Below, piece by piece: positions 48,617 through 60,090 of a stretch of 64,000 nt of DNA (positions are counted from its first letter, which is position 1; every line of letters begins with the position of its first letter). Source of the stretch: Isoetes taiwanensis (taxonomy: Eukaryota; Streptophyta; Lycopodiopsida; Isoetales; Isoetaceae); assembly GCA_021234155.1 (NCBI GenBank), contig JAJEKV010000057.1:5797821-5861820 (forward strand). Reading direction: 5' to 3'. The translations under genes were made by a program, and so were the position numbers. Below the pieces are notes generated by a model. It was given only the letters and a program-made list of their open reading frames with translations, did no database searches and was not told the DNA's origin.

Positions 48617-49268
48617 GTTGTTTTTTTTGCATCTATATTCACCTTCACAAGCAATTTGTATAGGTCTGCTGAAGCCTCAAAATTCTTAAGCGACCATATG
48701 CACTCTCAGAGCAAGAGGATGATTGTGGAGTTGATATTGTGGGCCATTACTATATACTGCAGACTCTTTGAGTTTACGCAGGTTCTGCCCGTGTATCGGC
48801 ATTAATCTCAACATCCATGTAGTAGCAATAAAGCCTCCATAATTGGTAGCTGCAATATTCAGATTTCTCTTTTTGGCCATGAAGATTTATTTGGGCCTGC
48901 AATTATGGATCCAATATCTAATTATAGGTTTAGGCATTCTGGCATATGAAGATCTTTTAGATTTAGAACTCATTGCATGAATGTTTCATTAACAAAACCA
49001 TTTTTTTGTCGCTGAATATGCATCATTTACAGGACAAGCATTGGTGCAAAATGTTGTTGGAGTCCTTAGAATCCTCTTTATAAATCAAGTAAGTTTTATG
49101 GAAGAAAATCTTTGTGGTCGTGTTCCGTATATCGATTGATTTTCTTTGCATCTATATCTACCTCTGTACCCCATTTGTGCAGGTCTACTTAAGTGTCAAA
49201 ATTCTTAAGTGTCCATGTACACTCTTAATGCAATGCAAGAGAATGATCGTGGAGTTGACATTGCAGGG
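48617..49268. repeat. Direct repeat pair of ~128 bp (48,617-48,745 and 49,141-49,268)
   Basis: Both segments share GCATCTATAT, TGTATAGGTCT / TGTGCAGGTCT, CAAAATTCTTAAG and GGAGTTGAYATTG in order, at clear divergence. Further decayed pieces occur towards 49.85 kb. They look like old dispersed or tandem repeats. Confidence 0.6.
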
Positions 49269-51571
49269 CTTTTATTGATCAGGGGTGTCACAAGTTCTAG
49301 ACTGCAAACAAGCGACAAGCTTTTAGACTGCGAACAAATGTGATTACATTTGGAGATTCCCGTTAGCCAAGAGCTACCATCACAATGTATTTGAAATGCT
49401 GAAGCAGATAATTTGTTTGTTCAATCGTCCCGCAAGGAGTTGGTAGTCCGATTTTAGCCCTAATTAATAGTGCAAGTTTAAACCTCCATAAGATGGAACA
49501 TGATAACTGTTGCATCAATTTTTAAGTGCTTTTGTTCCATTTGTAGAGGCAATGTTTATCACATGCGTAAAATGGTATAAGAACTTAGAGTGCTCATTAC
49601 AATTGTATGTTGCTCTGGGACATATCATGTAGCTACAACCCATCAACTTCCTCTCTTCTTGACATGCTGTTTGCCCCATATCGATAGGGATCTTCATCAA
49701 CGACTTTGGCACCTCTTCACAAACTCAAGCAAGTTCTAACTTCATTGCCACATGAGCCCGAATGTTCTGTTATTTCCTTAGTTTGCTAATTTATCTTAAG
49801 CGAATTGAACATGCGGCTATAATGGAGCTGCAAAAGAATGATGATCTCCATCCTCTGTGGGGAATGCCCCGTGCAGCTGCATAGGAAAATCAACAAAGCT
49901 CTTAATAATGATATACTCAAACCCCTTTCTAGATGTACACTTATAAGTAGACAATACGTTTTTAAGCTGGTTGTCTACATAGGATTGATCAAACCCATTG
50001 TCAAAAGTTTTGTTGATCAAATTGGTAAATAATGTCTCTCCAGGTTTATCAATAGTAGTGTGGATAGTAATGGGACTTTTTCCTTTTTTTGACTGATAAA
50101 AATGTCATTCTATCCATTTTTAAATCTCAGATCCGTATTAGCATTGCATGGTAGAAATTTAACACTGAAATATTGAAGACGGAATAATATTAAGATGTAT
50201 AAGAATGTCAACCATCGTCATCTCAATATGCAGCAGCAGATGTGTTTGTTGTATTATTGGGTCTGCCATTGCAGCATGAGTGTTAATAGTCTGTACCCCA
50301 TTTAAGGCCTCTATACAATTGTCTACGTTACCATCGATCAATCTTTTAGAGCTTTTAATAGAAGGGTCATTTTTCAATCAATAAGATGCACCATCTGCTC
50401 CTTAAGTTGATATGTACACTAAGTATTGCGGGTTTGTGTACAAGCGTCTTCTGCACATAGGCTCTGGTTCACCTATGAAATAAGGAAGGATCCAATAAGA
50501 ATTTAAATAAAGATCCATAAACAAGACATGAGGTAAGAGGTTGGAAACGAAACACAACTGTCCTAAAGGTGCCTTCTGCTTTATTTGGTCTTATTCATAC
50601 CATTCTTGCCTTAACTAAACATTAACCTGCATTAGAACCTATGCTTTTTTGAACTAGGAATATGCATCACAATTCGTTGTATTCTTCTATCAATTTGACT
50701 CATTATAACTTCAAAAATAGGCAAAAGATGAGAAAGTAGATGGAAGTGTTGGAATACAAAGATTTGCTACTCTATACAAACCATCTTAAGTTGTTATAAA
50801 TCAAAATCTTCGAGAGCTTCTAACTGAATGGGCAATTTTCAATCAATGAAATGTATTATTTGCGTGGCTATTCAACACTTGAGATGTTGCTCGATATAAG
50901 CCAGGGCTTGGAATGCTCCTCATGTTAGGAAAAATTGGAGTCTTGCTTATTTTAGGATAAATATAATAGTTCACCAAAAAAATATAGGCTAACCTTTCGG
51001 TGTTGCTCAAAGGAATGTTGTTTTGAAAAAACCAGGCTTGAAACAAAGGTTTTAGCGCTTTCCTTGCAAAGGCTTTGGTGGTTTGTGTGTGTTTTGAGGG
51101 AGGGGATTTGTTATACGAGGGAATGCCCTCTAGCCTAAGAATTATTTATTCATGGAATCTCCAGTTATCCAATTCATATGTTTAGATTTATAGAAAGTAA
51201 ATTCATGAGGCATTCAGCATGATGAAATTAGGGATCCGGTGTGCCATTATTCATGTATTCGGAACTAAAATGATGAGATTAAGAACTAAAATGATGACAT
51301 TAGGAAACATGGCATTATTATTCCATTTTATTTAAGTCAAGTTCAAAGGTCATCTATAAGCAACAAACAACATGTTACTTCAAAGACTCCACATACCATG
51401 TTGCTTGCTTACATACCATGTCTACAATGTGAGAACAAAGAAAAGCCCCATTTACGAGGAAAACATAATTGATGAATATGTTTTGGCCCTTTCATCGTAG
51501 CGCAAACGAATAAATGTGTCTAGACAAATGATATTTTTCCCACTTTGGTTCAAGTAATTCTTATCATTGTT
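49269..51571. other. AT-rich intergenic DNA, no gene recognised
   Basis: Short frames only. A word TTTTCAATCAATRARATG recurs at about 50,371 and 50,836, hinting at further repeat relics. Confidence 0.35.
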
Positions 51572-51775
51572 CAAATAGCCAAAATCCTATTTCTATATGA
51601 CCAACATATCAAGAAATTATGGAATTATTACATGTATTGCTACTTTTTCAAATAATTCAAGGTAATTATTTACAAATAGCCAAAATCCTATTTCTATATG
51701 ACCAACATATTAAAAAAATTGTAGAATTACATGTATTGATACTTTCTCAAATGACTCAAGGTAATTAGTCACAAA
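51572..51775. repeat. 101 bp tandem duplication
   Basis: CAAATAGCCAAAATCCTATT starts copies at 51572 and 51673. The second copy continues to AGGTAATTAGTCAC. Confidence 0.9.
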
Positions 51776-51860
51776 ACCCTTTAGCGGGAAGACCCTTTAC
51801 CTAGCTATAGCTAATAGATTTTAACAACTTCATATGTTGATTGATATTTAGAAAAACCAA

Positions 51861-51936
51861 ACTGAATGAACATTCCATTTGTACATAAGCCAACCAACTG
51901 AATGAACATTCCATTTGTACTTATAAGCCAACCAAA
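51861..51936. repeat. 36 bp tandem duplication
   Basis: AACTGAATGAACATTCCATT starts at 51861 and 51897. Confidence 0.9.
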
Positions 51937-52199
51937 CAAACACATGCATTGGCATCCACATGGCATTCCAATGTAGCACATTGTACTTCCCTAAACAAAA
52001 AGAACAATCAAAGTTCACAGTTGCTAAAGCTCACATATAAACAGAAACAATGTCCTGTAACATTTGTACAGTTTAACATTCAAGATTGCACAATGGTTCT
52101 TTATTTTTGAATCTTAAAGCCTTGCTCTATATTACACTTGCCCTCAGAAAGCCACTCTAGCCAACACCGAAACAACCACCTCCTCAAATCATTACTAAA

Positions 52200-52227
52200 G
52201 CCCGGCAACGCCGGGCACCATAACTAG
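52200..52227 (+). mobile_element. Helitron 3' terminus, plus orientation
   Basis: A perfect hairpin GCCCGGC-AAC-GCCGGGC at 52,200-52,216 is followed after 7 bases by CTAG (52,224-52,227) and a T. Hairpin, short spacer, CTRR end and a T in the host sequence are the accepted signature of a Helitron 3' end. The 5' TC terminus was not found, so length is unknown; the tandem repeats at 51.57-51.94 kb would lie inside. A matching end of the same family sits at 56.8 kb. Confidence 0.75.
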
Positions 52228-52393
52228 TTATATTTTGAGTTACGATTGATTTATTTTATTAACATCTACTACGAGACAAACCAATAAAGATGTTGTCAAC
52301 AATATAGAGTTAATGGTGAATAAATAAGACTGAAGTGTGGAGCATGATTCTCTGCACTGCTCTTACATTCTTGTGATTCTTATATGCGCTGCT

Positions 52394-52718
52394 GGGCATG
52401 AGCATGCTACGGGTATCCACTTTTGGAACCTGCCAAAGTACCTACACTGGGTACTTTAGAACTGGGTACTGCTTTCTTGTTCTTTCTATCAAAACTAGTT
52501 CAAAAGTTCAAACATAAAAGTCAAAAGCATGTTAATGTTCAAGGTCAAGATAAAGACAATTACCATTGGAGGTGAAAATGAATGAATCAATCTAACACTT
52601 ATTAGTTATTGAGGCATCATATAAGTACCCGATTACCCAGGTGTTGGGTACTTTTTTTAGGTAGTTTTATGCTACCTAAATAATACTTTTAAGGTAGACC
52701 GTAGCATGCTCATGCCCC
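52394..52718. mobile_element. MITE-like element, ~325 bp, 19 bp perfect terminal inverted repeats
   Basis: Left end GGGCATGAGCATGCTACGG (52,394-52,412) is perfectly mirrored at 52,699-52,717. GCT at 52,391-52,393 and 52,719-52,721 could be a 3 bp target duplication. The element sits within an array of GCTCTTACATTCTTGTGATT direct repeats, found once to its left (~52,358) and twice to its right (~52,719 and ~52,746). Confidence 0.75.
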
Positions 52719-52721
52719 GCT

Positions 52722-54969
52722 CTTACATTCTTGTGATTCTTTTTCTCTGCTCTTACATTCTTGTGATTCTTAATCATGTCCAACCTACTACATACGAGGG
52801 CCATGAACCGCGGTTAGTTTATACATATAAAAGAAAATAGCACATTAAACACAAAAATCCTTTACCATCAAGAATCTTAAAGCCAAGAATTGCAAAGACC
52901 ATAATTCACAACATGAGCACTTTATTAGCATCATTAAAATATATCTCAATGAGACAATGAACTCATAACTTTATGTTTCTCAATCACGGATGACCAAGCC
53001 TATTCGGAAGAAAATTCTCAACTATAGCCATAACCGGACATTTTCAAAAGTCTTTGATCTGATCCCGGATGGTCTTTTTTCCCTTAACTAAAGAGGAAGA
53101 AGAGGAGACATCTCCATTCTCGCTAAAAATTTGGATATGCTATGGTGTTTTCATCATGATACCGGGTTTGCGAGTTTATGCCTTAAAGTTATGATCTAAA
53201 ATGTATGCTTCGGGCTAATTGCCGTTATGCCAGTTTGCTTTATATATATTTGCAAGTTCTCTTGGTATTCATTTTAAATCTTTGAAAGATATTGCCCCAA
53301 AATGGATCTATAAAAAAAGGATATCTGGATATATGGCAAAAATGTAGAGCGATACCTCATCTAAGCTCCAGAAGATCCAATCCCAATCCAAGTGGAAATC
53401 CAGATGCTTTTTTAATACAGAATCTCTATTCAGAAGTTCCCTTGGAAATAATGTGAGATTTTAGCAAATCGGAGTCTTTTGCAAATTGCTGCCAACCGAA
53501 ATCCATTGAAGGCAATGCCAGATTTTAGAACATTGAAGTCCCTTGCAAAATGCTGCCAGTTGAAATCCTCTATTGGTAAAGGATCTACATGTGACTATTG
53601 CACAAATACTTTGCATCGGGGATAGATCTTCAGTACCCACATATTACTGCATAACAAAACACATAAGAGAGAAACATAAATTTATACACCATCTAAAACT
53701 AAGTGAATGATTGCTGCAAATCTGAAGTTTCATATCTAGAGGTAATTTTGGAAGGTTATAGCAATGCGTATTGATGGAAATACATGTTGTGAATTTCTAA
53801 AGCATACTTTTCCTACACAATGGTAGGCATCCTCACTAAAGATGCGATTAACTTCTGAGATTGGATAGAAATAGTAAATGTTGTGCTACATTACCAGCTC
53901 AAAAGAAATGATAATAGTACTGACCATTTCATCTCCAAAGCATCCTTCAAATTACCAATAAAGTGGCATAACAGTGCTCTTGTTTACTCCACCATATCCA
54001 ACTCCATGTATACAAATAATGTTGCTAATTTGCACCATGAATACAAATGACAAGCAAATCCGTCCATTATTACCATACCTAGTAATGAATGAAGTTAAGC
54101 AAAGAGGAGCCCAAGCTATTTAATCATTATTTCCTACCAAAGTCCATATATGCTCAAATGAAGCAAGAACAATGTAATACAAAAGCTCAACTAAGAGGAG
54201 AGGAATACTGATGAAAAGGGCTCTCCACGACTTCAGCCATGGCTGCTCTAAAGCTCATTTGGAAAAACCTTTAATGGTGTATATCATTTTTGCCAAAAAT
54301 GAGACAGAAAAATTAAAATTCAAAAGAAATGTAACCTATGCAACTATGAGAAGACCTAAACTAATGTAGACTACGTGGTCCCGAAGAACATCAATTTAAA
54401 GTACTTGATAGGAAGACTGCAAGCAGACAAACTATTTTATGTATGATTAATATTTTGTTGCAAGCGAACAAACTATGTATATATGATTTATGATAATATT
54501 CTTGTTGCCTCCAAGAATTGCACAACAATGAAAAGATCTATATTTAAGATTGCTTTGGACTGTATGAATTGCACATTGTTGTCTGATTCATTTGGCCCCT
54601 TGCCTTTGTGACACCCATCGTTTAAGTTGACTTTAGTCTATGTGCAACGCATTCCTTTATATGTTAAAAGGACCCACTATATTTGCCATGCGCAAGGAAA
54701 TAGAGCCAGCAAAATATTACTGATTATACATAATTGTAGTGCATTGAATATGTACCATGTCTAAATTATAGAATAGAAACTGGTTTTCAATACTAACCTA
54801 GATGTGGAGCCAAGCTAGAATAAGCACATAATCGTACTATAAACAACATGACAAAACAAAGTCTGTAATATCAAGAGGCAACAAAATCAATTCGTCACTC
54901 AAAACCGAATCCTTTTGTCATGCCATTGCCATTTCAGGACTACTTTGACCTTATTCTGAAGCAAATACT
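52722..54969. other. AT-rich intergenic DNA, no gene recognised
   Basis: No frame above 60 codons of interest. A short duplicated segment with TTGCAAAWTGCTGCCA recurs at about 53,480 and 53,545. Confidence 0.4.
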
Positions 54970-55019
54970 CAATGATGTTTTTATCTTGTGTAATTTTACA
55001 CAAGATAAAAACATCATTG
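54970..55019. repeat. Perfect 24 bp inverted repeat with 2 bp centre
   Basis: CAATGATGTTTTTATCTTGTG plus TAA at 54,970-54,993 is exactly mirrored at 54,996-55,019, leaving TT in the centre. It abuts the start of the LINE 3' fragment. The 144-codon open frame at 54920-55354 runs through it, so its N-terminal part is not evidence of a gene. Confidence 0.95.
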
Positions 55020-55803
55020 CTTTGGCCACGGTGATGGGTCCCCAATGCCTGAAATCCTGCTGGAAAGACAAGCAAGCTCAGTGGTTCTCACGCTGGGGTG
55101 TGCAGGCAAACAGATGCGTCCAGGTCAGGACAAAGAAAGATCGCAAGGCACTTAAGCTGTACCTAGGTGCTACTTTCCTTCACAAGCTCTGGGATGCAGA
55201 TGCTCTGACGCACGTTAAGCTGGCACACTATCAGCAGCAAGTCAATCCTAGGCTCACAAGAGGCCCACACCAGTACTTGTACACCCAGCTGCCCATGAAG
55301 AAGCGCAGACTTATAGCTTCCATTACGCGCGGGTGCACATCGCCTCCGCATTGAAGCGGGGACATTGGGCTCGAGAAGCCGCGAGCAAAGGCTTTGCCGG
55401 TGTTGCCACCGAGCCATTGAGGATGAATGTCATGCCCTCAGTGCGCCCGCATTTACCCATATCAGAAGGCGATATGTTCGATTACTAGTGCTTGGCCAGC
55501 CCGTTGCATCGATTATTGGCTCACGGCGTCGGTGGGTTTGTTGGGGTCATACTTCCGGGGATGTTATGGATGCCTGAGACTCATTTGTGTCCCTCACGGG
55601 ATGATGCTTGAACCCCATCCTATACAATTGTGCAATGTGCCGGCCTTATTACGCTAAGGTTTTTCCCTCGAAAACCCTTCGGGGCGGGGGTTTTTTAATC
55701 CTGTTAGTAATACGCTTGCTGCTCTATTTTTTGTTTGGGTCCCATAAACCAATTGGTCTCCGTGGACGCTAAAAATCTATTCTGTTCTATTTTATTCTAT
55801 TAC
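55020..55803 (+). mobile_element. 3' fragment of a LINE, same family as 24.5-28.0 kb
   Basis: Plus-strand frames match the C-terminal part of this LINE class: HVKLAHYQQQVN (compare VKMAHYKEHIN in the other copy), then after a frameshift near 55,330, RLCRCCHRAIEDECH and AFTHIRRRYVRLL, a Cys/His zinc-ribbon-like tail of the reverse transcriptase. The 3' module at 55,660-55,772 shares GAAAACCCTTC-GGGCGGGG, GGGTCCCATA-ACC-ATTGGTCTCC and CGTGGACG with the first copy. It ends in a TTCTR/TATTCTA-type simple-repeat tail at ~55,773-55,803, unlike the TTCC tail of the other copy. The 5' truncation is typical of target-primed reverse transcription. Confidence 0.85.
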
Positions 55804-56799
55804 TACATAACAAAAATGCCTAAAACAGAGGAAAAATTAGGGTTAGGGCAGAAACATTTTACATAAATTTCAACCAACTGGCAACATAGCCAATCCAATG
55901 CTCTTTCTATAATTTCAACCAACACTTTTTTTGGTCGACATGCTTTTGTTCAAGACCTAAGATTCTGAGTGCCAGCAGATTTAATTTTTTGCTTTCAAGC
56001 TGAACCCTTAAATTTGCCTCAATATTTATAATCGAGTTGCCTTAAAGAGACCTCTGTTTATAGCAATCGAGCCATCCAAAAGCCACTAAAACCCACTGCT
56101 TCAAATAGATCAACCAAAAAATTTTATTTGCATTCAATTGTTGCCATTGCATTAGATTGAATCCATGTTGAAGACCAAACCTTCCTTAACAGAGCCCAAT
56201 GGCAAACTTGTGTTCGAATTAAACATAGCAGGACTGAAACACAAATCGGTCGGAACAATATTGAAACACAAATACTCGCAGAACTTATCCTTAGAAGAGA
56301 AAAATTCGATTCTGTTGATTCTGCCCAGCACCGAAGTTTCAGGCAGAAGCTTTTCCAGAGATTTGTCATGCCGTTTTGATGAGGGGAGGTGCATCCAGAC
56401 CTAAGTGCATCCAAACTTATATATACGCTGAAAAAGTCTTAGTACCTCTTCCCCTAAATCGTCACAAGCCTTCCAGTCACAGTGCATAGTCGGCACATGC
56501 TGCGTCAACAAAAGCTCCCAAAAGCTGCATCAGAAACAGCGCCAACTGACTTCAATCTTACTTTCAATAAGGGATAAAGGCGCCCTCTCTCTTTTATCTG
56601 AAGCCAAGGAGAATCCTGGAGGATTCTGGAACCTGTTTTGGAAGCTTCTAGTATCTTCTACACCATATAAACAAACTTCTAGAACAAACTACTTCCTTCT
56701 AAAAATTTTAAGAGCTTACACGTGTATAAGTCTAACCAATAATATTTAAACAATTAGCTATCTTTAAACTGGCCCCTTATCCTCTATATTACAATTATA
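55804..56799. other. No gene recognised
   Basis: AT-rich. Overlapping short frames at 56,124-56,414 exist on both strands without known domains. Confidence 0.4.
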
Positions 56800-56828
56800 C
56801 TAGAAACGTGTGCCCGGCGATGCCGGGC
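56800..56828 (-). mobile_element. Helitron 3' terminus, minus orientation
   Basis: On the minus strand a perfect hairpin GCCCGGC-ATC-GCCGGGC is followed after 8 bases (ACACGTTT) by CTAG and then T. Hairpin arms are identical to those at 52.2 kb, so both belong to one family but point in opposite directions. The 5' end would lie at a higher coordinate and was not found. Confidence 0.75.
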
Positions 56829-57224
56829 ATTAGTCGTGGATGTGTGGAATATACATGTGTAATGTATTTTATAGGTGGCAGTTTCCTACTATTATCCATC
56901 GTTAAAGAAATTGTACTTGATAAATATAAAACTGGCTACTCAATTGTCCCCTTCTGTGAAAGCGATAAATTTACTTGCCACATATTCATGCCACCTATGT
57001 TTTATCCATTTCCATGTCTAAGCACTTGTATCTACATATTTTGCCACATAGTGGGTCCAATTTTAACTACCAAATATAAGCAATAAAATATCTGCGATGT
57101 GATGACATTGCTCATCTATATTATTGCTTGCTCACCTATATTATTGCATGCTCCATTCATGAGCTGAATGCTACACCTCTCACTTGTTCAGCATTCATAA
57201 AAACATAATCTATAAGCCGTAAAT

Positions 57225-57340
57225 CCTAAAAGCATAGCCCCATGAACCTTAAACTTAAAGTCCTAAACCCTAGCGGCAACTCTTCCATTGATTGATGATA
57301 CGATAATCCTATAAGCCCTAAACCCTAAAACCCTACCTCT
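57225..57340. repeat. Degenerate telomere-like words
   Basis: Scattered CCCTAAA / AAACCCTAA words, never more than two or three in succession. Common as interstitial or promoter-type repeats; not a telomere. Confidence 0.5.
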
Positions 57341-57439
57341 AAACCAATATCTATTAATCGTCCACAGAAAAGGGGTGCTTGTCAAAGTTGAGCATTAGCA
57401 AATATATATTGGGTGGGCCTATACAATTTTATAGCAACC

Positions 57440-57625
57440 GGTTCTCCATTAACTTTTCTTTTCGTGCTCAAATACATCTTAAGAAAGCGAGAGATTTGTG
57501 CACTACAATCATCACACATATGATATGAGAGTTTATGTTCTTCAATAATGGTTCTTTTCGTGCTCAAATACATCTTAAGAAAAGGAAGAGATTTGTACCT
57601 TTGCATCATTACACATATGAAGTGT
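57440..57625. repeat. 96 bp tandem duplication
   Basis: CTTTTCGTGCTCAAATACAT followed by CTTAAGAAA occurs at about 57,459 and 57,555 with matching downstream AGAGATTTGT and CATATGA words. Confidence 0.85.
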
Positions 57626-57804
57626 ATCACACGTATGATGAGAGTCAAATGCCACATCTCTCGTTAAGCAATTTTATACCACATACCTATTCACTACATG
57701 TTCGTATACTTGTTCTCTAAGTATGGAAGGAGACACAGGACTTGCAATGTGTCTCCCTCCATAGATCTATTCAACCAAAGAAGGTCAAGTAATATGCATC
57801 GATC

Positions 57805-58135
57805 AGCTGTCTTTCCAGCAAGTAGGTCCCATCCCATAGCCGCAACCAAATGGTCGAAGAAGTGGAAATGGCAACGGGACTGAGAGACACCACCCACCCA
57901 TTAATATCCTTGTATATAAAGCGAAATTGTATATTATCATATTGATAGCAAACGAAAGAATGCACAAACCGCTTAACATGTGAGAAACGGGCTTTAGCTT
58001 ACATTATTAGCAAAATTTGAAGATCCGACTTTTCTATTGCGAAAAGGGACATTAACAATGTTTCAAAACATGGATGCCATTTATTAGATGCGTAGTTAAA
58101 CATGTCATGCATGAAGACTTGACCTTCTGTAGCAC
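57805..58135 (-). pseudogene. Older partial copy of the 60-64 kb gene segment
   Basis: Homologous to 60,735-61,066 with about 10% difference. On the minus strand it reads ATEGQVFMHDMFNYA then NKWHPCFET without the frameshift that the three younger copies have at this point (GCATCTAAT here, GCACGAAT there). It also lacks a 9 bp segment. Breaks elsewhere (for example after LLMSLFAIEK) show that it is not functional. Confidence 0.75.
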
Positions 58136-58476
58136 AAGGGGGAGTCACTCAGAAGAACTCCCCAAACCACGTGCGTAAACATGAAGGGGTTACTTTTGTG
58201 GGTTCTTAGTATGTATACCTACGGTACAATGTATCTTTTTTTTTTTAATTCTTTGTACACTAACGGAGAGGGGTGCTCCGTGGCGGGGAACCGAACATGG
58301 TATGATACGGAGAGGGCTTAGTGATTCGGCAGCCTATTCATAAAGGCATCAATCAGATTGCAACACTAAGATTACTAGTAATGTTTTTATTTTGTTCTAC
58401 TCGTTTTTTTTTCCTTGGATGGGATTGCAAATTTGAAAACGATTTGGCTTCCTCTTGAGATTTTGAAGACTAATAT
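58136..58476. other. No gene recognised
   Basis: Spacer between the old gene-segment copy and the plus-strand gene relic; T-rich around 58,232-58,245. Confidence 0.35.
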
Positions 58477-58515
58477 TTTTCCTCTTGCAGGTTGATTTTC
58501 CTCTTGCAGGTTGAT
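58477..58515 (+). repeat. 19 bp tandem duplication containing a splice-acceptor-like site
   Basis: TTTTCCTCTTGCAGGTTGA occurs twice head-to-tail, giving two polypyrimidine-CAG sites 19 bases apart just before an open frame. Confidence 0.8.
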
Positions 58516-59582
58516 AATTTTGAAGATGGGAGTGACATTGTCAATGAAGGGGCCATTGATAATATTGTGTATGATCTAGAAGAAGATGGTACAATTTGTT
58601 CGCAATTAGAAATGCAACATGTGTTTGATGATATGCTAGATGAAAGGGAACTTGGAAAGAATACTAAAGTTGACAAGAATGTGGTAGTGGATGGGCTAGA
58701 TAACAGCCTCTCCAGGGGCCGTTAAGGGGCAGGAAACTGCCGAGGCCGTACCCTGGCAACATATTTTTATTCGGCCACGTGTCTTGTGGAGGCTGTTATG
58801 GTGATAACAAAAGTGTTATGGTCATAACAAAGCAGGGGAAGATGTTACCGGCCATACATGCCCTCTTCATGCTTGATCGGACGCCTCAGATTCATTCCTA
58901 GAATGAAAATCTGGGGACATGGTGTTAAGGTAAGATAATTTGCAAGGCAACTTTGGTCAGCCACTTGAATGGTAGCCCTTGGCTTTCAAAGGATAGATTG
59001 ACCAAGGTGAAGAATCAAGTATGAAACTATGGACAAAAAGTTAAATGCGGTGACTACACTTGGGATTGGATCTGATTGTGCAGTGTATTTTGAACTTGAA
59101 GTTGAACCTAAAGGCAATGGTAAGAAGCGAAAGAAAAAGGATCTCAAGGAAACAAAAGCTGTTTGGTATGCAGGTAGAGTTTTGAGTATGAGATGAAAAG
59201 TTGGTAAGTCATGGAAAGAAAGTAGAGAGCCGATTGACTTAAGTAATCAACCTACATGTCCTATGGAGATTAACCTTGCTTGGTACAATTTTCACGAGGA
59301 TGCAAAAACAAGCTTCAATGGTTTTACTTATGATCTATCCGATAACCAATCCATTTCACTTGATTCAATAATTTCGCTCAAGTGCTTAACTTATGATGCA
59401 CAAACAAATAGATATAGTTTAGAAAGAAAAATAAAGTGCTTTTTGATAGCTTTGTGGCCAATCAAATAAAAGGTTTGTTTTTATATTTATTTTAATAGTT
59501 TCTTTAATTTTTAATATATTGATTAATTTGGCGTGTGTTTTTATTTTTGCAGGTGACAAAGGGAAGAACAAGGTTGCTTAGT
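58510..59582 (+). pseudogene. Decayed plus-strand gene of unknown function
   Basis: After the second CAG site the frame VDNFEDGSDIVNEG runs 72 codons and is acidic, ending at 58,725. A second open stretch from about 58,960 to 59,460 reads LGIGSDCAVYFELEVEPKG, a Lys/Arg patch GKKRKKKDLK, VWYAGRV, then EINLAWYNFHED and FNGFTYDLSDN. An in-frame TGA lies at 59,194-59,196 and a frameshift near 59,425. A terminal exon may follow: ATAAAAG|GTTTG as donor, TTTTTGCAG at about 59,553 as acceptor, then GDKGKNKVA and stop at ~59,580. The lysine-rich patch could be a nuclear signal. I do not recognise the family. A captured or transposon-borne gene is possible. Confidence 0.4.
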
Positions 59583-60090
59583 CTTTGGCCAAGTATAAAC
59601 AGCCTTGGATTATGCCATGTTGTGTGCATGTTATCTATTGCTTCATGCTACCTCAATGCCACTTTAGTTGGATGTCATGATTTTCTTGGGTTGTAAAAAC
59701 TATGGTTTTGAGTGAATCACCTGATATTTGCATATGATTACTGAAGCTTAATGTTTTGAGATGTGAAGGAGAATGCGAGACTCACATGAGCAAACATTAT
59801 CAAATATGATACTTCAATTCAGTTTCAACATCAATCTTCTAGTAACTATATATACTTAAAGAAAGTTACGTATACATATTGCGGGTATATGTAATGTTCA
59901 CAGAAGGTCGTATACGAGGGGTTTTTTAATTGATAAATGACGTATAAAATTGGGAGGGGGTATATGCATGCAAATTTTGAAAATCGTATGGTAGGGGTTT
60001 TTGATTAAAAAAATGTCGTATATAGGGGTTTTTTTCCAACCCTATGTACGCAGGTGGCATATCCCCTATAGGATAGGTGCACCCCCCGGG
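59583..60090. other. No gene recognised
   Basis: AT-rich spacer with CGTATA-rich words on both strands between the plus-strand relic and the duplicated gene segments. Confidence 0.4.

Noticed and set aside
54920..55354. 144-codon gene at the start of the LINE fragment
   Set aside because: Its first third runs through the palindrome and unrelated sequence; the remainder is the LINE C-terminal region.
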